DNA of 64,000 nucleotides from Meandrina meandrites. Taxonomy: Eukaryota > Cnidaria > Anthozoa > Scleractinia > Meandrinidae. The position numbers and the translations under genes were made by a program. The notes under the pieces were generated by a model, which had not been told where the DNA came from, searched no databases, and was given only the letters and a program-made list of their open reading frames with translations. Shown one piece after another: positions 10,698-18,649 of this stretch. Positions within the stretch are counted from its first letter, which is position 1. Each line of letters begins with the position of its first letter. Where the stretch lies: NCBI GenBank assembly GCA_963693305.1, contig OY855906.1:18498161-18562160 (forward strand), in the 5' to 3' direction.

Positions 10698-11113
10698 AGT
10701 TCTCCGTATTGCTTTCTTTGATACTCCTCTAGCAGTTCTTCGTAGCAGCGTTGCCAGTAAAGTGCATCTGCTTGGTATTTTTTGATACTTTCCCTTATGT
10801 CTCTTTCTACCTCGGGTTGTCCTCTTTTTTCACAGTCCAAACAACAAGTGTATGTCTGACCTTCGGGAGTATTCCTTACCGTTTCGCTACATTCGTCACA
10901 CCAAAGACTGCGAGTGAGTGCACAGTAGTCGTGATGTTGTTGCCAGTATTTTTTCCTCCAATATTCTTTTTGATTCAAGGCTCCTTCTTCGTTTTCGATG
11001 CATTTTTGTAGTCCTGTCACCAAGGAACTGAGTACTTGTTTTACATTCTTTTTGGATGAGTCAGTCGCCTTTACTTTGGAGACGATGTCATTTACAAGCT
11101 CTCGTACAGACAT
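10679..11113 (-). CDS. Zinc-ribbon helical protein, function unknown
   Basis: A 144-aa protein with an N-terminal helix region, a four-cysteine ribbon (CDEC ... CCLDC, about residues 73-92) and flanking helices rich in Trp/Tyr/Gln (YWRKKYWQQ, YWQRCYEELLEEY) that look like a coiled coil. It overlaps the upstream ORF by 26 nt and the downstream ORF by 19 nt. No enzyme motif is seen. It is probably a structural or regulatory accessory of the late block. Confidence 0.65.
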   Translation of the reverse strand: MSVRELVNDIVSKVKATDSSKKNVKQVLSSLVTGLQKCIENEEGALNQKEYWRKKYWQQHHDYCALTRSLWCDECSETVRNTPEGQTYTCCLDCEKRGQPEVERDIRESIKKYQADALYWQRCYEELLEEYQRKQYGELWPESF

Positions 11114-11420
11114 GGTAAACGTGTTTTAATCCTTTCCAGAAACTTTCCCCTTTCTGTGACGTCAGAAGTGCTCTTCTTCGCTTCAGTGAATTTCTGCGTT
11201 TTCCCACTTCTCGCAAGGTTGTTTTATATCTTTTCAGCTTGGCAGTGCTGCTTGCATCCATGGGGATCTTTTTTTTTAGAAGGTTCAATACCAATTCGCT
11301 CACAGCGTTAATCTGATCGCCATTGGCATGTAGTAGCATTTCTTGACGTTTGTAGCGATTGGCTTCATTCAAGATTGATTGTAAAAAGGGACGTTGACGC
11401 TGTATGTGTTCCATGCTCAT
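11088..11420 (-). CDS. Small basic helical protein typical of Maverick late blocks
   Basis: The annotated start is the ATG at 11420; the frame opens from a GTG at 11438, and an ATG at 11414 is also possible. The protein of about 110 aa is helical and basic, with DQINAVSELVLNLLKKKIP in the middle and LREVGKRRNSLKRRRALL near the end. Similar small proteins recur in my memory of Maverick-type elements, but no function is established. It overlaps the next gene by 26 nt. Confidence 0.6.
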   Translation of the reverse strand: MSMEHIQRQRPFLQSILNEANRYKRQEMLLHANGDQINAVSELVLNLLKKKIPMDASSTAKLKRYKTTLREVGKRRNSLKRRRALLTSQKGESFWKGLKHVYHVCTRACK

Positions 11421-11446
11421 CGTAAAAACTGGGATCACCTTTTATT

Positions 11447-11647
11447 TCATCTTCTCTTATACCTTTTTCGTTTGTAGTATTTCACATTGTCTGCCACTCC
11501 TTTGGCAGCCTGTGCTCCCAATTTCGCACCTGCCGTGGCAAACGTAGGCGAAGGACCAGAAACAAACATGCTGACTGCTTCAGCTATTTTATCTATGAGA
11601 CGGGGTTTTCTTACGAATAATGCTCCTCCTCGTTTTCGTTTTCTCAT
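11447..11647 (-). CDS. Basic peptide with GG|A processing-like site
   Basis: A 66-aa peptide starting MRKRKRGGALF. A short basic leader ends in Gly-Gly-Ala, then an amphipathic segment (IDKIAEAVSMFVSG) and an Arg/Lys tail. The GG|A junction recalls maturation sites cut by adenain-type proteases in core and minor capsid precursors. It starts 8 nt after the stop of the pX-like gene. A virion core or membrane-active peptide is inferred. Confidence 0.6.
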   Translation of the reverse strand: MRKRKRGGALFVRKPRLIDKIAEAVSMFVSGPSPTFATAGAKLGAQAAKGVADNVKYYKRKRYKRR

Positions 11648-11655
11648 TCGTTTTC

Positions 11656-11889
11656 TTATTTTCGTTTCTTTTTTTTCTTGGCTTTCTTTTCGAGGGCTTT
11701 GAGTCCTTTTTGAACACCGTATCCAGCAGCAGCACTGACACCTCCTGCTGCAGCAGCTTTAGCAGCGGCCGTTATTAATGGAATGAGTGGAATGAGTGCA
11801 GCTGGTAATGCACCGCCTTTACGTAGTCTGCGACGACGACGAGGGGCTAGACTCCTCTGCCTCGAGTGTCTTCTAGCAACTGGTATCAT
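11656..11889 (-). CDS. pX/mu-like core protein precursor
   Basis: The ATG at 11889 is chosen; the longer frame opens only at a GTG. The protein is about 77 aa: an Arg-rich head with a run of five arginines, an RKGG|A processing-like site, a hydrophobic helix (LPAALIPLIPLITAAAK), an Ala/Gly stretch and a Lys tail. This order (Arg-rich, GG site, LIPLI helix) matches the adenovirus pX (mu precursor) layout, which has been reported for adintoviruses. It overlaps the SLATT-like gene by 17 nt. It probably condenses packaged DNA and is cleaved by the element's protease. Confidence 0.7.
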   Translation of the reverse strand: MIPVARRHSRQRSLAPRRRRRLRKGGALPAALIPLIPLITAAAKAAAAGGVSAAAGYGVQKGLKALEKKAKKKKKRK

Positions 11890-12391
11890 GTTGACTGTTC
11901 CATTTTGTTGTTGTGTTCTTACTTTTATTGAATTTTTCACGATAACGACTCATGCATTTGTCGGAGACGGGTGGTGAAAAGTCTGTGATGATGTCATCCA
12001 AAGTTTGCATCTTGATCAAGAACCCTTTCATTTCTTCCACGGGTAATCCGTTGGAATGGATGCGTAATTCAGTCAAGGTTTTGGCGTAGGTGGTGTAAGC
12101 GAATCGACACATTTCTACCTTTTCGGAGTAGTGTTTGTACTCGTTCCATCCTTTCACGATGATCCCTATGGCAGATAACGTGGCCATGACCAAAGTATCT
12201 TTGAGTACGGGTCCGACTATAGTACCAATCGCTAATATGACCAATGCCAATGCATTCAGTAAGCCGTTGCTCCATTTGAATCGATAGAACATATCGCAAT
12301 AACACCACCATTGTTTGTGGTAAAACGAATATTGCTGCTGCAATTCGTTTTTGGAAGTTTCCTCTACAGGTAAACGATCGGGTGTAGACAT
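11873..12391 (-). CDS. Two-TM SLATT-like membrane protein
   Basis: The start ATG at 12391 follows the previous stop by 2 nt (TGA-AG-ATG). The protein of about 172 aa has an aromatic/Cys-rich N-terminal part, two hydrophobic segments (ALALVILAIGTIVGPVL and LVMATLSAIGIIVKG, about residues 48-85) and a long helix with CRFAYTTYAKTL. This layout resembles the SLATT fold, a two-TM plus helix module often thought to form pores, but I cannot confirm homology. Membrane envelopment, entry or release are possible roles. Confidence 0.6.
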   Translation of the reverse strand: MSTPDRLPVEETSKNELQQQYSFYHKQWWCYCDMFYRFKWSNGLLNALALVILAIGTIVGPVLKDTLVMATLSAIGIIVKGWNEYKHYSEKVEMCRFAYTTYAKTLTELRIHSNGLPVEEMKGFLIKMQTLDDIITDFSPPVSDKCMSRYREKFNKSKNTTTKWNSQHDTSC

Positions 12392-12393
12392 CT

Positions 12394-13209
12394 TCACGGG
12401 TTGCTGAGCCGGGTGGAAGTTCTTCGTACAGTAGGTCTTCCGCTATCCTTATAAGTAGTAGTGATCGTGTTTGTAGTCGTGATGCCTGCTATTCGCCTTC
12501 CTCTGGAGGTTTGACGTTGATCGTTCAGGAGTAGTTCTAATTGTCTTTGGAGTTCTTCTTGATTCATGCGTGTCGCTCCCACACTATCGCCAGCGGTAGC
12601 AGTCGTTGTCGTGGCTCCTGTAGCTGTTGCACTCGTGGGTCCACTAGCTGTTATAGCTCTTGAGTGTGGTCGTTTTTCTGCGATTGACCGACGCGTCGTG
12701 GCAGTGGGACGCGTCGTAGTAGCAGTGACAGGTCTCGTGACAGTTGATGTGGTAGTAGGGGGAGGTCGTCTTGCGTTACCTCTTCCTACGCCAGCGGGTA
12801 TCAAAATAGGAATACGGGTACGTGTGGGTGCACTAGTGACGGGTTCTCGTATCGGGGATAAGGGGATTAATTCATCCCGTTGCCATAGATCAAGTACGTC
12901 ATCAGCGGTGACACCAGACTGGTTCATGGCTTCTTGTATGACATTTTGGGGTTGATTGAAGGTGTCTGCTAAATTATCAACGACCTCTTCTTCAGTGACA
13001 TTTAGCGGTGGGTCCCCGACTACACTCGTGTCCAAGGGGGCTGACCTGGGAGTAGAAGTAATTTGAGGTGTACCTACTCCGGCCGGAGCGATCGTAGCAA
13101 AGGCTGCCTGTACTCTAGCGGGAGTTATTCGTCCCGTTTGTTCTGCAGCCATACCTCGTTGACGTCTTAATTCGAAATCGTCTTCTGTGGGACTGTCGTA
13201 GGCTGACAT
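12394..13209 (-). CDS. Thr/Pro-rich disordered protein, possible minor virion protein
   Basis: A 271-aa protein. Residues about 1-120 are mixed, with acidic patches and a short helix (VVDNLADTF). Residues 125-215 are a Thr/Pro/Arg/Ala-rich disordered tract. A Gln/Leu helix (NQEELQRQLELLL, about 218-230) and a Thr-rich basic tail follow. The N-terminal 43 nt overlap the preceding gene, and it ends 2 nt before the SLATT-like start. The composition recalls cement or tail-like minor capsid proteins. Family not recognised. Confidence 0.65.
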   Translation of the reverse strand: MSAYDSPTEDDFELRRQRGMAAEQTGRITPARVQAAFATIAPAGVGTPQITSTPRSAPLDTSVVGDPPLNVTEEEVVDNLADTFNQPQNVIQEAMNQSGVTADDVLDLWQRDELIPLSPIREPVTSAPTRTRIPILIPAGVGRGNARRPPPTTTSTVTRPVTATTTRPTATTRRSIAEKRPHSRAITASGPTSATATGATTTTATAGDSVGATRMNQEELQRQLELLLNDQRQTSRGRRIAGITTTNTITTTYKDSGRPTVRRTSTRLSNP

Positions 13210-13397
13210 CTCCTCGTCCTCTTATACAAGATTTGAATCAATTCTGAGAAGTACGTTTCATTATATGCTCTGGTAAATCTGAACACTTGTGCGATCTGTC
13301 CCTTCTCGGCCAATGTAACCACCTGACGCATTGCACCATAATCCATATCACTCTCGCGCATACTCTTAAAATGTTCTCTACACACGATGAAAGGCAT
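13167..13397 (-). CDS. Small protein of unknown function downstream of the ATPase
   Basis: The ATG at 13397 follows the ATPase TGA by 2 nt (TGA-AG-ATG). The protein is about 76 aa with two helices, ends in a basic/Pro/Thr tail, and overlaps the next ORF by 43 nt. The sequence includes AEKGQIAQVFRF and FSELIQILYKR. No family was recognised. Confidence 0.6.
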   Translation of the reverse strand: MPFIVCREHFKSMRESDMDYGAMRQVVTLAEKGQIAQVFRFTRAYNETYFSELIQILYKRTRRCQPTTVPQKTISN

Positions 13398-13399
13398 CT

Positions 13400-14062
13400 T
13401 CACTGTTTAACATCTTCTCCCACTCTGTACAATCGCATGCATCCCTCATGTTTTAATAGATGACTCCAGAGTCGACGATCGTCGCTGCTTTTTGGATGTA
13501 AATCCAGTAGCATGTAACCAAAAGGACGTTCTGTGACTTTTGTGAACCGTTCCATCACTTCTTTCCAATGAGAGGGAAATGCTTGCAGTAGTAAATTTCT
13601 CATGCCTAGTTGATCTCTAGGGTTTTTGAAAGCAATCACATAATCTGCATTGCGAGAAATGGTTTTGGCGTATTTACCCGGGGGAAAGAGATCTTGACAA
13701 AGGTAGAATACTGTGATGTCGCGATGATGGGAATGCTTGGTGAATAGATCTAGGACACGTTTGTCATTACCTCCTTCTTCCATCAAATCGTCCATCACCA
13801 AAATACCTCCTTTTGGGAACCATTGGTTCAAGTCAGTTGTCTCCGGTATCCCTTCGTGGAATCGAACCCCAGCTTGTTTCATGATTTCGAAATTGGGTTG
13901 CCAAGCACCATAGCAGTATCTGACATTGGGTTCGATGTCATCGAACAATTCAGGATTGTTCAAAATCAGTTGGGTAGTGAATACGGTTTTCCCGCTCCCT
14001 GAGGGACCAGCAATCAAAATGCTGGAAGGTGAATTGAAGCGAAAAGCTTCCCCCATGGTCAT
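13400..14062 (-). CDS. ATP: FtsK/HerA-type genome-packaging ATPase
   Basis: A 220-aa protein. The Walker A motif GPSGSGKT lies near residue 19, and a hydrophobic strand plus DD (GILVMDDLMEEGG) forms Walker B near residue 90. The sensor region after it (DLFTKHSHHRDITVFYLCQDLF) fits the A32/FtsK-HerA family of DNA-packaging ATPases shared by Mavericks and large DNA viruses. The length is normal for the family. It acts at the procapsid to translocate the genome. It lies 39 nt after the protease stop and is intact in this copy. Confidence 0.92.
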   Translation of the reverse strand: MTMGEAFRFNSPSSILIAGPSGSGKTVFTTQLILNNPELFDDIEPNVRYCYGAWQPNFEIMKQAGVRFHEGIPETTDLNQWFPKGGILVMDDLMEEGGNDKRVLDLFTKHSHHRDITVFYLCQDLFPPGKYAKTISRNADYVIAFKNPRDQLGMRNLLLQAFPSHWKEVMERFTKVTERPFGYMLLDLHPKSSDDRRLWSHLLKHEGCMRLYRVGEDVKQ

Positions 14063-14101
14063 GACTCACACTGATCACTTCATTTTAGTTTTCAAACTCT
14101 T

Positions 14102-14674
14102 TTATTGCTTTAACAAATGTCTTACACCGCAATGGGAACGACTGCAATCTTGCGAATGCTTTAAAGTACATACCTCGCTCCATGCTAACTCTTTTTTGAT
14201 CAATTTCTTTAACATTTCTCCGATTTTGTGATCATTGTTAACGTAATTGTATTGCTTAAAACGTTTCGGAAAGTCTTGAGTTGTCTTTCCTTCGGCTCGA
14301 TCGATGAGATAAAACAAAGAATAATCACCACAACTCTTGCTATAGAGAGATTGTAGACTTCTTCCATTAAAGACGACATATTTCCAATGTTTTGTTAACC
14401 AATGTTGTAAAGGTTGAGCGGTCTCGTAAACGTCCAAAGGTAAGGCATAACTATCTATCACTTCGCATAGATTATCTTTGGTCCAAAGAGCGATCCAATG
14501 TCTTCCGGGTAATTCTCTAGGGTCTGTGTTGACGATGTATCCTCGGGGTTTGTTCTTGTCTGGTCTTTTTGGTAGCTCGTCGCAGGCCACTGTTCCGTAG
14601 AAGTACTGTCCTAAAGACGGGTGATGTTTCGCCAGAGTGTCCAACTGGATGTTGTTCAGTGCTACTTTTTCCAT
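14102..14674 (-). CDS. PRO: Adenain-like cysteine protease
   Basis: The ATG at 14674 is used; the frame opens six nt earlier at a GTG. The 190-aa protein has a catalytic His in GRHWIALW (about residue 64), an acidic partner in EVIDSYALP, a Gln in RSLQSLYS and the nucleophile Cys in SCGDYSLFYL (about residue 120). This is the C5/Ulp1-like fold used by adenoviruses and Mavericks to mature capsid precursors at Gly-Gly sites. It begins 10 nt after the MCP stop. Apparently intact. Confidence 0.92.
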   Translation of the reverse strand: MEKVALNNIQLDTLAKHHPSLGQYFYGTVACDELPKRPDKNKPRGYIVNTDPRELPGRHWIALWTKDNLCEVIDSYALPLDVYETAQPLQHWLTKHWKYVVFNGRSLQSLYSKSCGDYSLFYLIDRAEGKTTQDFPKRFKQYNYVNNDHKIGEMLKKLIKKELAWSEVCTLKHSQDCSRSHCGVRHLLKQ

Positions 14675-14684
14675 GTTCACCGCT

Positions 14685-16127
14685 TCAAGTCTTGATGGTC
14701 TGATACACGTTGTAGACGACTGACTTGTTATTATCGATTTCCATCAGATTTTCAAATTCTCCAAACAGGATGACGGTGAGATTTGGTTTTGAATCACTAC
14801 CAAATTCGAGGATCACCCTGAGGTCTCCAGCCAACCTGGGGTTCATTCGAGGACTGTCGATGCAACCATTGGCAACATTGTCGAAGACAAACAGCGTGCA
14901 GTTGGCATCTTTGTTTACCTGGGCAGCAGCATAACTGAGTTCATTGACTCCACCCCAATCTTTGGCTCGAACCATGTTTCCTCGTTGGTGACAGAAACAA
15001 CCCGTGGCTTGCAAGAAGCGGTAGTATCCTCTCATGTTCTTGCTCATGTTTGCTTGTTCCAATTCCAGTGGTTCATAGGGGTACTCTTCTCCTCTGATGA
15101 TCTGTCTGATTTCTGTCAAAGTTGATTTTTGAAAGACAAAGGGATCTTTTTGGTACTTTCCATTGAAGGCATCTGATTCCACTAAGACGACGATCAATCT
15201 GTTGGGGATTCGACCTTGGAACAAGTTATCGCACTCGTACCTCTTGTCATCTGCAGGTATATTGAAGGTGCAAATGTCACTTCTTACTGTAGGATACACT
15301 GCTAGGTTTCGTTGCATTCCAAGGGCTAAGTTCCTGTAGGTCGTCGGGTTCAATCTGACTTGACACAAGTAGAGTTTCACCTTCACCTCATCTTGGGTGA
15401 ATTTCAATTTTTCTCCTGCATCTCTTGCTAGACTGTTCATGAAGACCTCGGGGGAATTGAAGTACATGCGGATTGAAATCTGGATACCTGGTGGCAGGAA
15501 CTTTTGCAGTTGAAAAGCTTCTACATTGGGTTTGAAACGGAGAATGCGACGATTTCCAGCCAGCCAATATTCTCTTTGTTTCTTCATCTCATCGACGTTG
15601 TCTTGTTGATTTTTTGTCAGTTTTTGCCACTCGACGTGGTTGCCTGACTTGTCGATGTTGTCCGCTGTGAACTGTTTTGGGAAATCAATGGCATTGTACC
15701 ATCCTTGCGGTTGGAGTATGGTTTCTCCATCATCTCGATCGTAGTTGGTCAGGGTTTTGATGTAAGCTTTGTAGTGATAGGTGTCTGTTTGGGGACTGAT
15801 TAGGGTTCCATTGAAACGCACATTGATTTGCTTGAAGAGGGTGTGCGCCAAATTATTGGTCGGCCATATGGCTTTGTCTTTGTCTAGAGCAGCACCACTC
15901 GAATCCACCAGTTTCAATTCGATTTCGAAGAAACTACGGTTCAAGTCTATGTAGTCCTCGAGTTGATCGATTTCAAAATCCACGGGTTTTATACCACTCT
16001 GTGAAGGATTGATGGGTACGATTCGGTAACTGTCTACGCTGACATCTGTGTCTGGTACACTGAAGATATTTAGGTAAGGGTTTGTGACGGGTTGCGAGAC
16101 CGGGGTTCCATTGCTCATCATCATCAT
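14685..16127 (-). CDS. MCP: Major capsid protein (double jelly-roll type)
   Basis: A 480-aa intact protein. Its length, position beside protease and ATPase, and strand-rich sequence (for example FFEIELKLVDSSG, LFKQINVRFNGTLI, ISIRMYFNSPEVF) match the Maverick capsid protein that annotation pipelines often call F54H12.2-like. The start is one of four consecutive ATGs. The first forms an ATGA overlap with the stop of the preceding gene. It should form the pseudohexameric capsomers of the particle. Confidence 0.88.
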   Translation of the reverse strand: MMMMSNGTPVSQPVTNPYLNIFSVPDTDVSVDSYRIVPINPSQSGIKPVDFEIDQLEDYIDLNRSFFEIELKLVDSSGAALDKDKAIWPTNNLAHTLFKQINVRFNGTLISPQTDTYHYKAYIKTLTNYDRDDGETILQPQGWYNAIDFPKQFTADNIDKSGNHVEWQKLTKNQQDNVDEMKKQREYWLAGNRRILRFKPNVEAFQLQKFLPPGIQISIRMYFNSPEVFMNSLARDAGEKLKFTQDEVKVKLYLCQVRLNPTTYRNLALGMQRNLAVYPTVRSDICTFNIPADDKRYECDNLFQGRIPNRLIVVLVESDAFNGKYQKDPFVFQKSTLTEIRQIIRGEEYPYEPLELEQANMSKNMRGYYRFLQATGCFCHQRGNMVRAKDWGGVNELSYAAAQVNKDANCTLFVFDNVANGCIDSPRMNPRLAGDLRVILEFGSDSKPNLTVILFGEFENLMEIDNNKSVVYNVYQTIKT

Positions 16128-16354
16128 CTTCGTCCTCTTCGTTGTTGTCTGCGAGCTCTCTGCTTGTTTTTCCTCACTCTCTTCAAGTAAGCCGCTAACT
16201 CTCTGCTCATGCCAACGTTTTGACCTGGAATGCGACTTTGTACGATCTGACCACCTTTATGTACTCTCCGAAATCCTTCTCCGCGTTGCCCCCGAGAACG
16301 AATGGATTTCCTTCGAAACGAAGGACTCGAATAAATGGGTCTCATGGGTCTCAT
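16124..16354 (-). CDS. Small Arg-rich protein with GG|Q site
   Basis: A 76-aa protein, very basic, with an HKGG|Q processing-like site near residue 34 and a basic C-terminus (RRQQRRGRR). Its ATG overlaps the stop of the upstream gene (ATGA) and its own stop overlaps the MCP start (ATGA). Probably a DNA-binding core protein matured by the protease. No specific family was recognised. Confidence 0.6.
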   Translation of the reverse strand: MRPMRPIYSSPSFRRKSIRSRGQRGEGFRRVHKGGQIVQSRIPGQNVGMSRELAAYLKRVRKNKQRARRQQRRGRR

Positions 16355-16620
16355 TCTCCGAAAATGTCGTTCAATTTTCTCTTGACTGTTCTTACGGCTG
16401 CTTCTTCCACTTTACGTTTCACTGCTCTTTTCGCTCCTGCTTTCGCTGATCTAATGCGTCCTTTCACCCCGGTACCCTTCTTAAATCCACTTGCTGCTCC
16501 GCTCAAAGCTAATTTGGTGACATCTTTTAAAAATTTTTTGGTACCGATGGATGCTCCACCTTATTGCGTTCCTCCGGGACCGTCATCGGGACGATATCTA
16601 GTCAGACTTCCACCTCTCAT
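16351..16620 (-). pseudogene. Basic minor virion protein, interrupted by an in-frame TAA
   Basis: The frame runs 90 codons from the ATG at 16620 to the TGA at 16353-16351 with one in-frame TAA at 16563-16561. It starts MRGGS and has a second GG|T just before the stop. The rest is an Ala/Lys/Arg-rich amphipathic helix (KKFLKDVTKLALSGAASGF, then RAVKRKVEEAAVRTVKRKL). Its start overlaps the penton stop as ATGA, and its end overlaps the next start as ATGA. The layout recalls membrane-lytic minor capsid peptides. It is not captured as a long open frame because of the stop. Confidence 0.6.
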
Positions 16621-17672
16621 CCTCTCTTTCTAAAATGTAAGGTCACGATCGTATCACCTTCCCCAAAATCCACTAACTGACCTTTTGACTCCGCCACTTC
16701 TGTCTTTATAATGTCGATGACCTCGTTGCGTACGGGTATATAATGAATGTGCAGTGGTTCGAAGTAGTAGTTTCCTTCCCCAGTACGTTTATACTTGAAT
16801 TCCTTCAATAGATCTACCCTCTGGTTACCCACTATTCCACTGCCACCAACGTTAGAGTAAACGAAAAGGGAACGGTTTGTATAGCCAACCACGTTTTCGA
16901 ACCCTTTGTTTAGATTTGTGAATCTCCAATTCCTTGCTGGGCTGAGACTGGTTCTTTTTCCATACACTAAGAAAGGTGATTTATCATTTCAGATGTGCGT
17001 AGGGGTTATTTTTTGATCACCCTCTGTGTTGTAGATAAACTCCGATTTCAAGTTTTGACCCAGACTCCATGATGATGTCACTGGATCCTTCTCTATCCAT
17101 CCCATCTTTTCTGAAATTTCAGTATAAAAATCCAACTTGTAGTCGTCCCAACCGTCGGGTGTGTCCAACAGTAAGTTTCTATTGTCGACGATCAAGTCGT
17201 CTCCTTCCCACTTGAATTCGAAGGTCGTTCGTTTTCCGTCGACCAAGACAAATTTGTCTTGACCGTAATAATTATGGTAGTATTCGACCTTTTGCGACCA
17301 ATTGAAGATCAATGCTTTCATGAATTCTACCCCGTTACTGATGTTGTGAGCACCAGTAGAGATGTCTTTGAATTCAGTACTAACGTTGGTTGTTTGACTT
17401 TCGAATGGCGATCTGATGTTTTTGCCATCATCCGATGCCAAAACTGTGCGCCATTGCGCGTGGAATATAGGTTCATTTCTTCTTGTTTCGTGTTTGAAGA
17501 AGGTCAAATCAACAGAAGCATCTGGTACGCTTATACTGGTCAATCCGACTTCCCAACCGCTCCCGAGGATGAGTGGATCTGGCAAACGATTCTTGAAGCT
17601 GTTTGCTGCATTTTTTGGGAACTCTTTCTTATCAGAATGACTGGGTAGCGTCATGTAAAAGTCAGTAGTCAT
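16617..17672 (-). pseudogene. Penton-like minor capsid protein A, one in-frame stop
   Basis: A 352-codon frame from the ATG at 17672 to the TGA at 16617-16619, with one in-frame TGA at 16991-16989. Conserved landmarks are FPKNAANSFKNRLPDPLIL and GWEVGLTSISVP at the N-terminus, and IPVRNEVIDIIKTEV near the end. The same landmarks occur in the adjacent copy B. I assign it to the Maverick minor capsid (penton, single jelly-roll) family by position and pattern. The ATG overlaps copy B's stop by 11 nt. Confidence 0.65.
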
Positions 17673-18649
17673 GCTTGAAATCCAGTACTGCGTGAGTGAA
17701 TCCTTGATCAAAGTTTACCAGTTGGTCATCGAGTTCTGTGACTTGCACGTGTATAATGTCTAAAATTCTATTGCGCACAGGTACATATGCAAGTTGATCT
17801 ACCTCGTAGTGACTTTCATCTTCGGAGTAGGGAATCTCTCTCAAAAGAGTGGTCAGTTTACCACCAATGATACTCGGTTCTCCCACGTTACTGTTTACAT
17901 ACAACACTCGCTTGTATTGTCCATAAGCTTGCCTAAATGATTCATCCAGATTGATGAAATGCCAATTACAGAAGACGCTCAACCTCAGTCCGTCTGTGTC
18001 CCCTTCGTAAAAGGATTCTTCACCTGGGTCGTCTTGCTGAATAATATCATTGGCAGTGGGTATGAGATCATTGGGAAAGTCCTTCCTCAGGTTGTCAGAC
18101 AATAGGTAACTGTTCTCCAGTTCGGTATTCACTTTCACCCATCCCATTTTCCGTGCAAATTCAATGCCGAACTCTATTTTGGGGTATTTAGTACTGTCCC
18201 CTAAATAGATATTGGTATTGTCGATGATCAAGGTATCCTTGTCCAATTTGAACACTGGGTAGTACTTCTTGCCTTCGTTTGATTTGAGACTTGCATCGTC
18301 TTGTGTTTGGTTCTGTAATTTATGCATGTACGTGTCAACGATAGCTTTCATCAAATGCTTTCCAGTAGTGACATGACTTTTGATGTCGCTAGATTGCAAT
18401 GTGTTGTTCGCGCAGATCATCCCCGCTAGTATCATAGTTGACGTACCATGTGATGCGGCAGATGAACACGTCACTGAGAGTCAATTTGAGAGTGTTGTTA
18501 GGAAGTGTGATACTATGAAGTGCCACTTTCCATCCCTGGTCGTCGAATCGTAGCGGAAAAGGCAAACGGTTAAAAAAATGATTGGAGGAATTGTTAGGAA
18601 ACTCCGTATGATCGTAATCGCTTCTCACTCTGACGTAAAAGTGTCTCAT
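17662..18649 (-). pseudogene. Penton-like minor capsid protein B, frameshifted
   Basis: A paralogue of the downstream gene, with matching FPNNSSNHFFNRLPFPL and GWKVALHSITLP (N-terminus) and VPVRNRILDIIHVQV (C-terminus). The frame from the ATG at 18649 shifts near 18415, where the N-terminal frame runs to a stop and the rest continues in another frame to 17662. The ATG overlaps the integrase stop as ATGA. Two non-identical pentons could give vertex heterogeneity or a fibre/penton division of labour. This copy is probably non-functional. Confidence 0.65.

Noticed and set aside
12566..12955. A 129-codon plus-strand frame inside the Thr/Pro-rich gene
   Set aside because: It is the antisense shadow of the low-complexity Thr/Arg/Pro region of the 12394-13209 gene; Val/Gly-rich text follows from that composition.
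16084..16633. Two plus-strand frames (16084-16449, 16220-16633)
   Set aside because: They are antisense to three overlapping basic genes that have ATGA junctions and processing-like sites on the minus strand; the plus-strand products show no domain.
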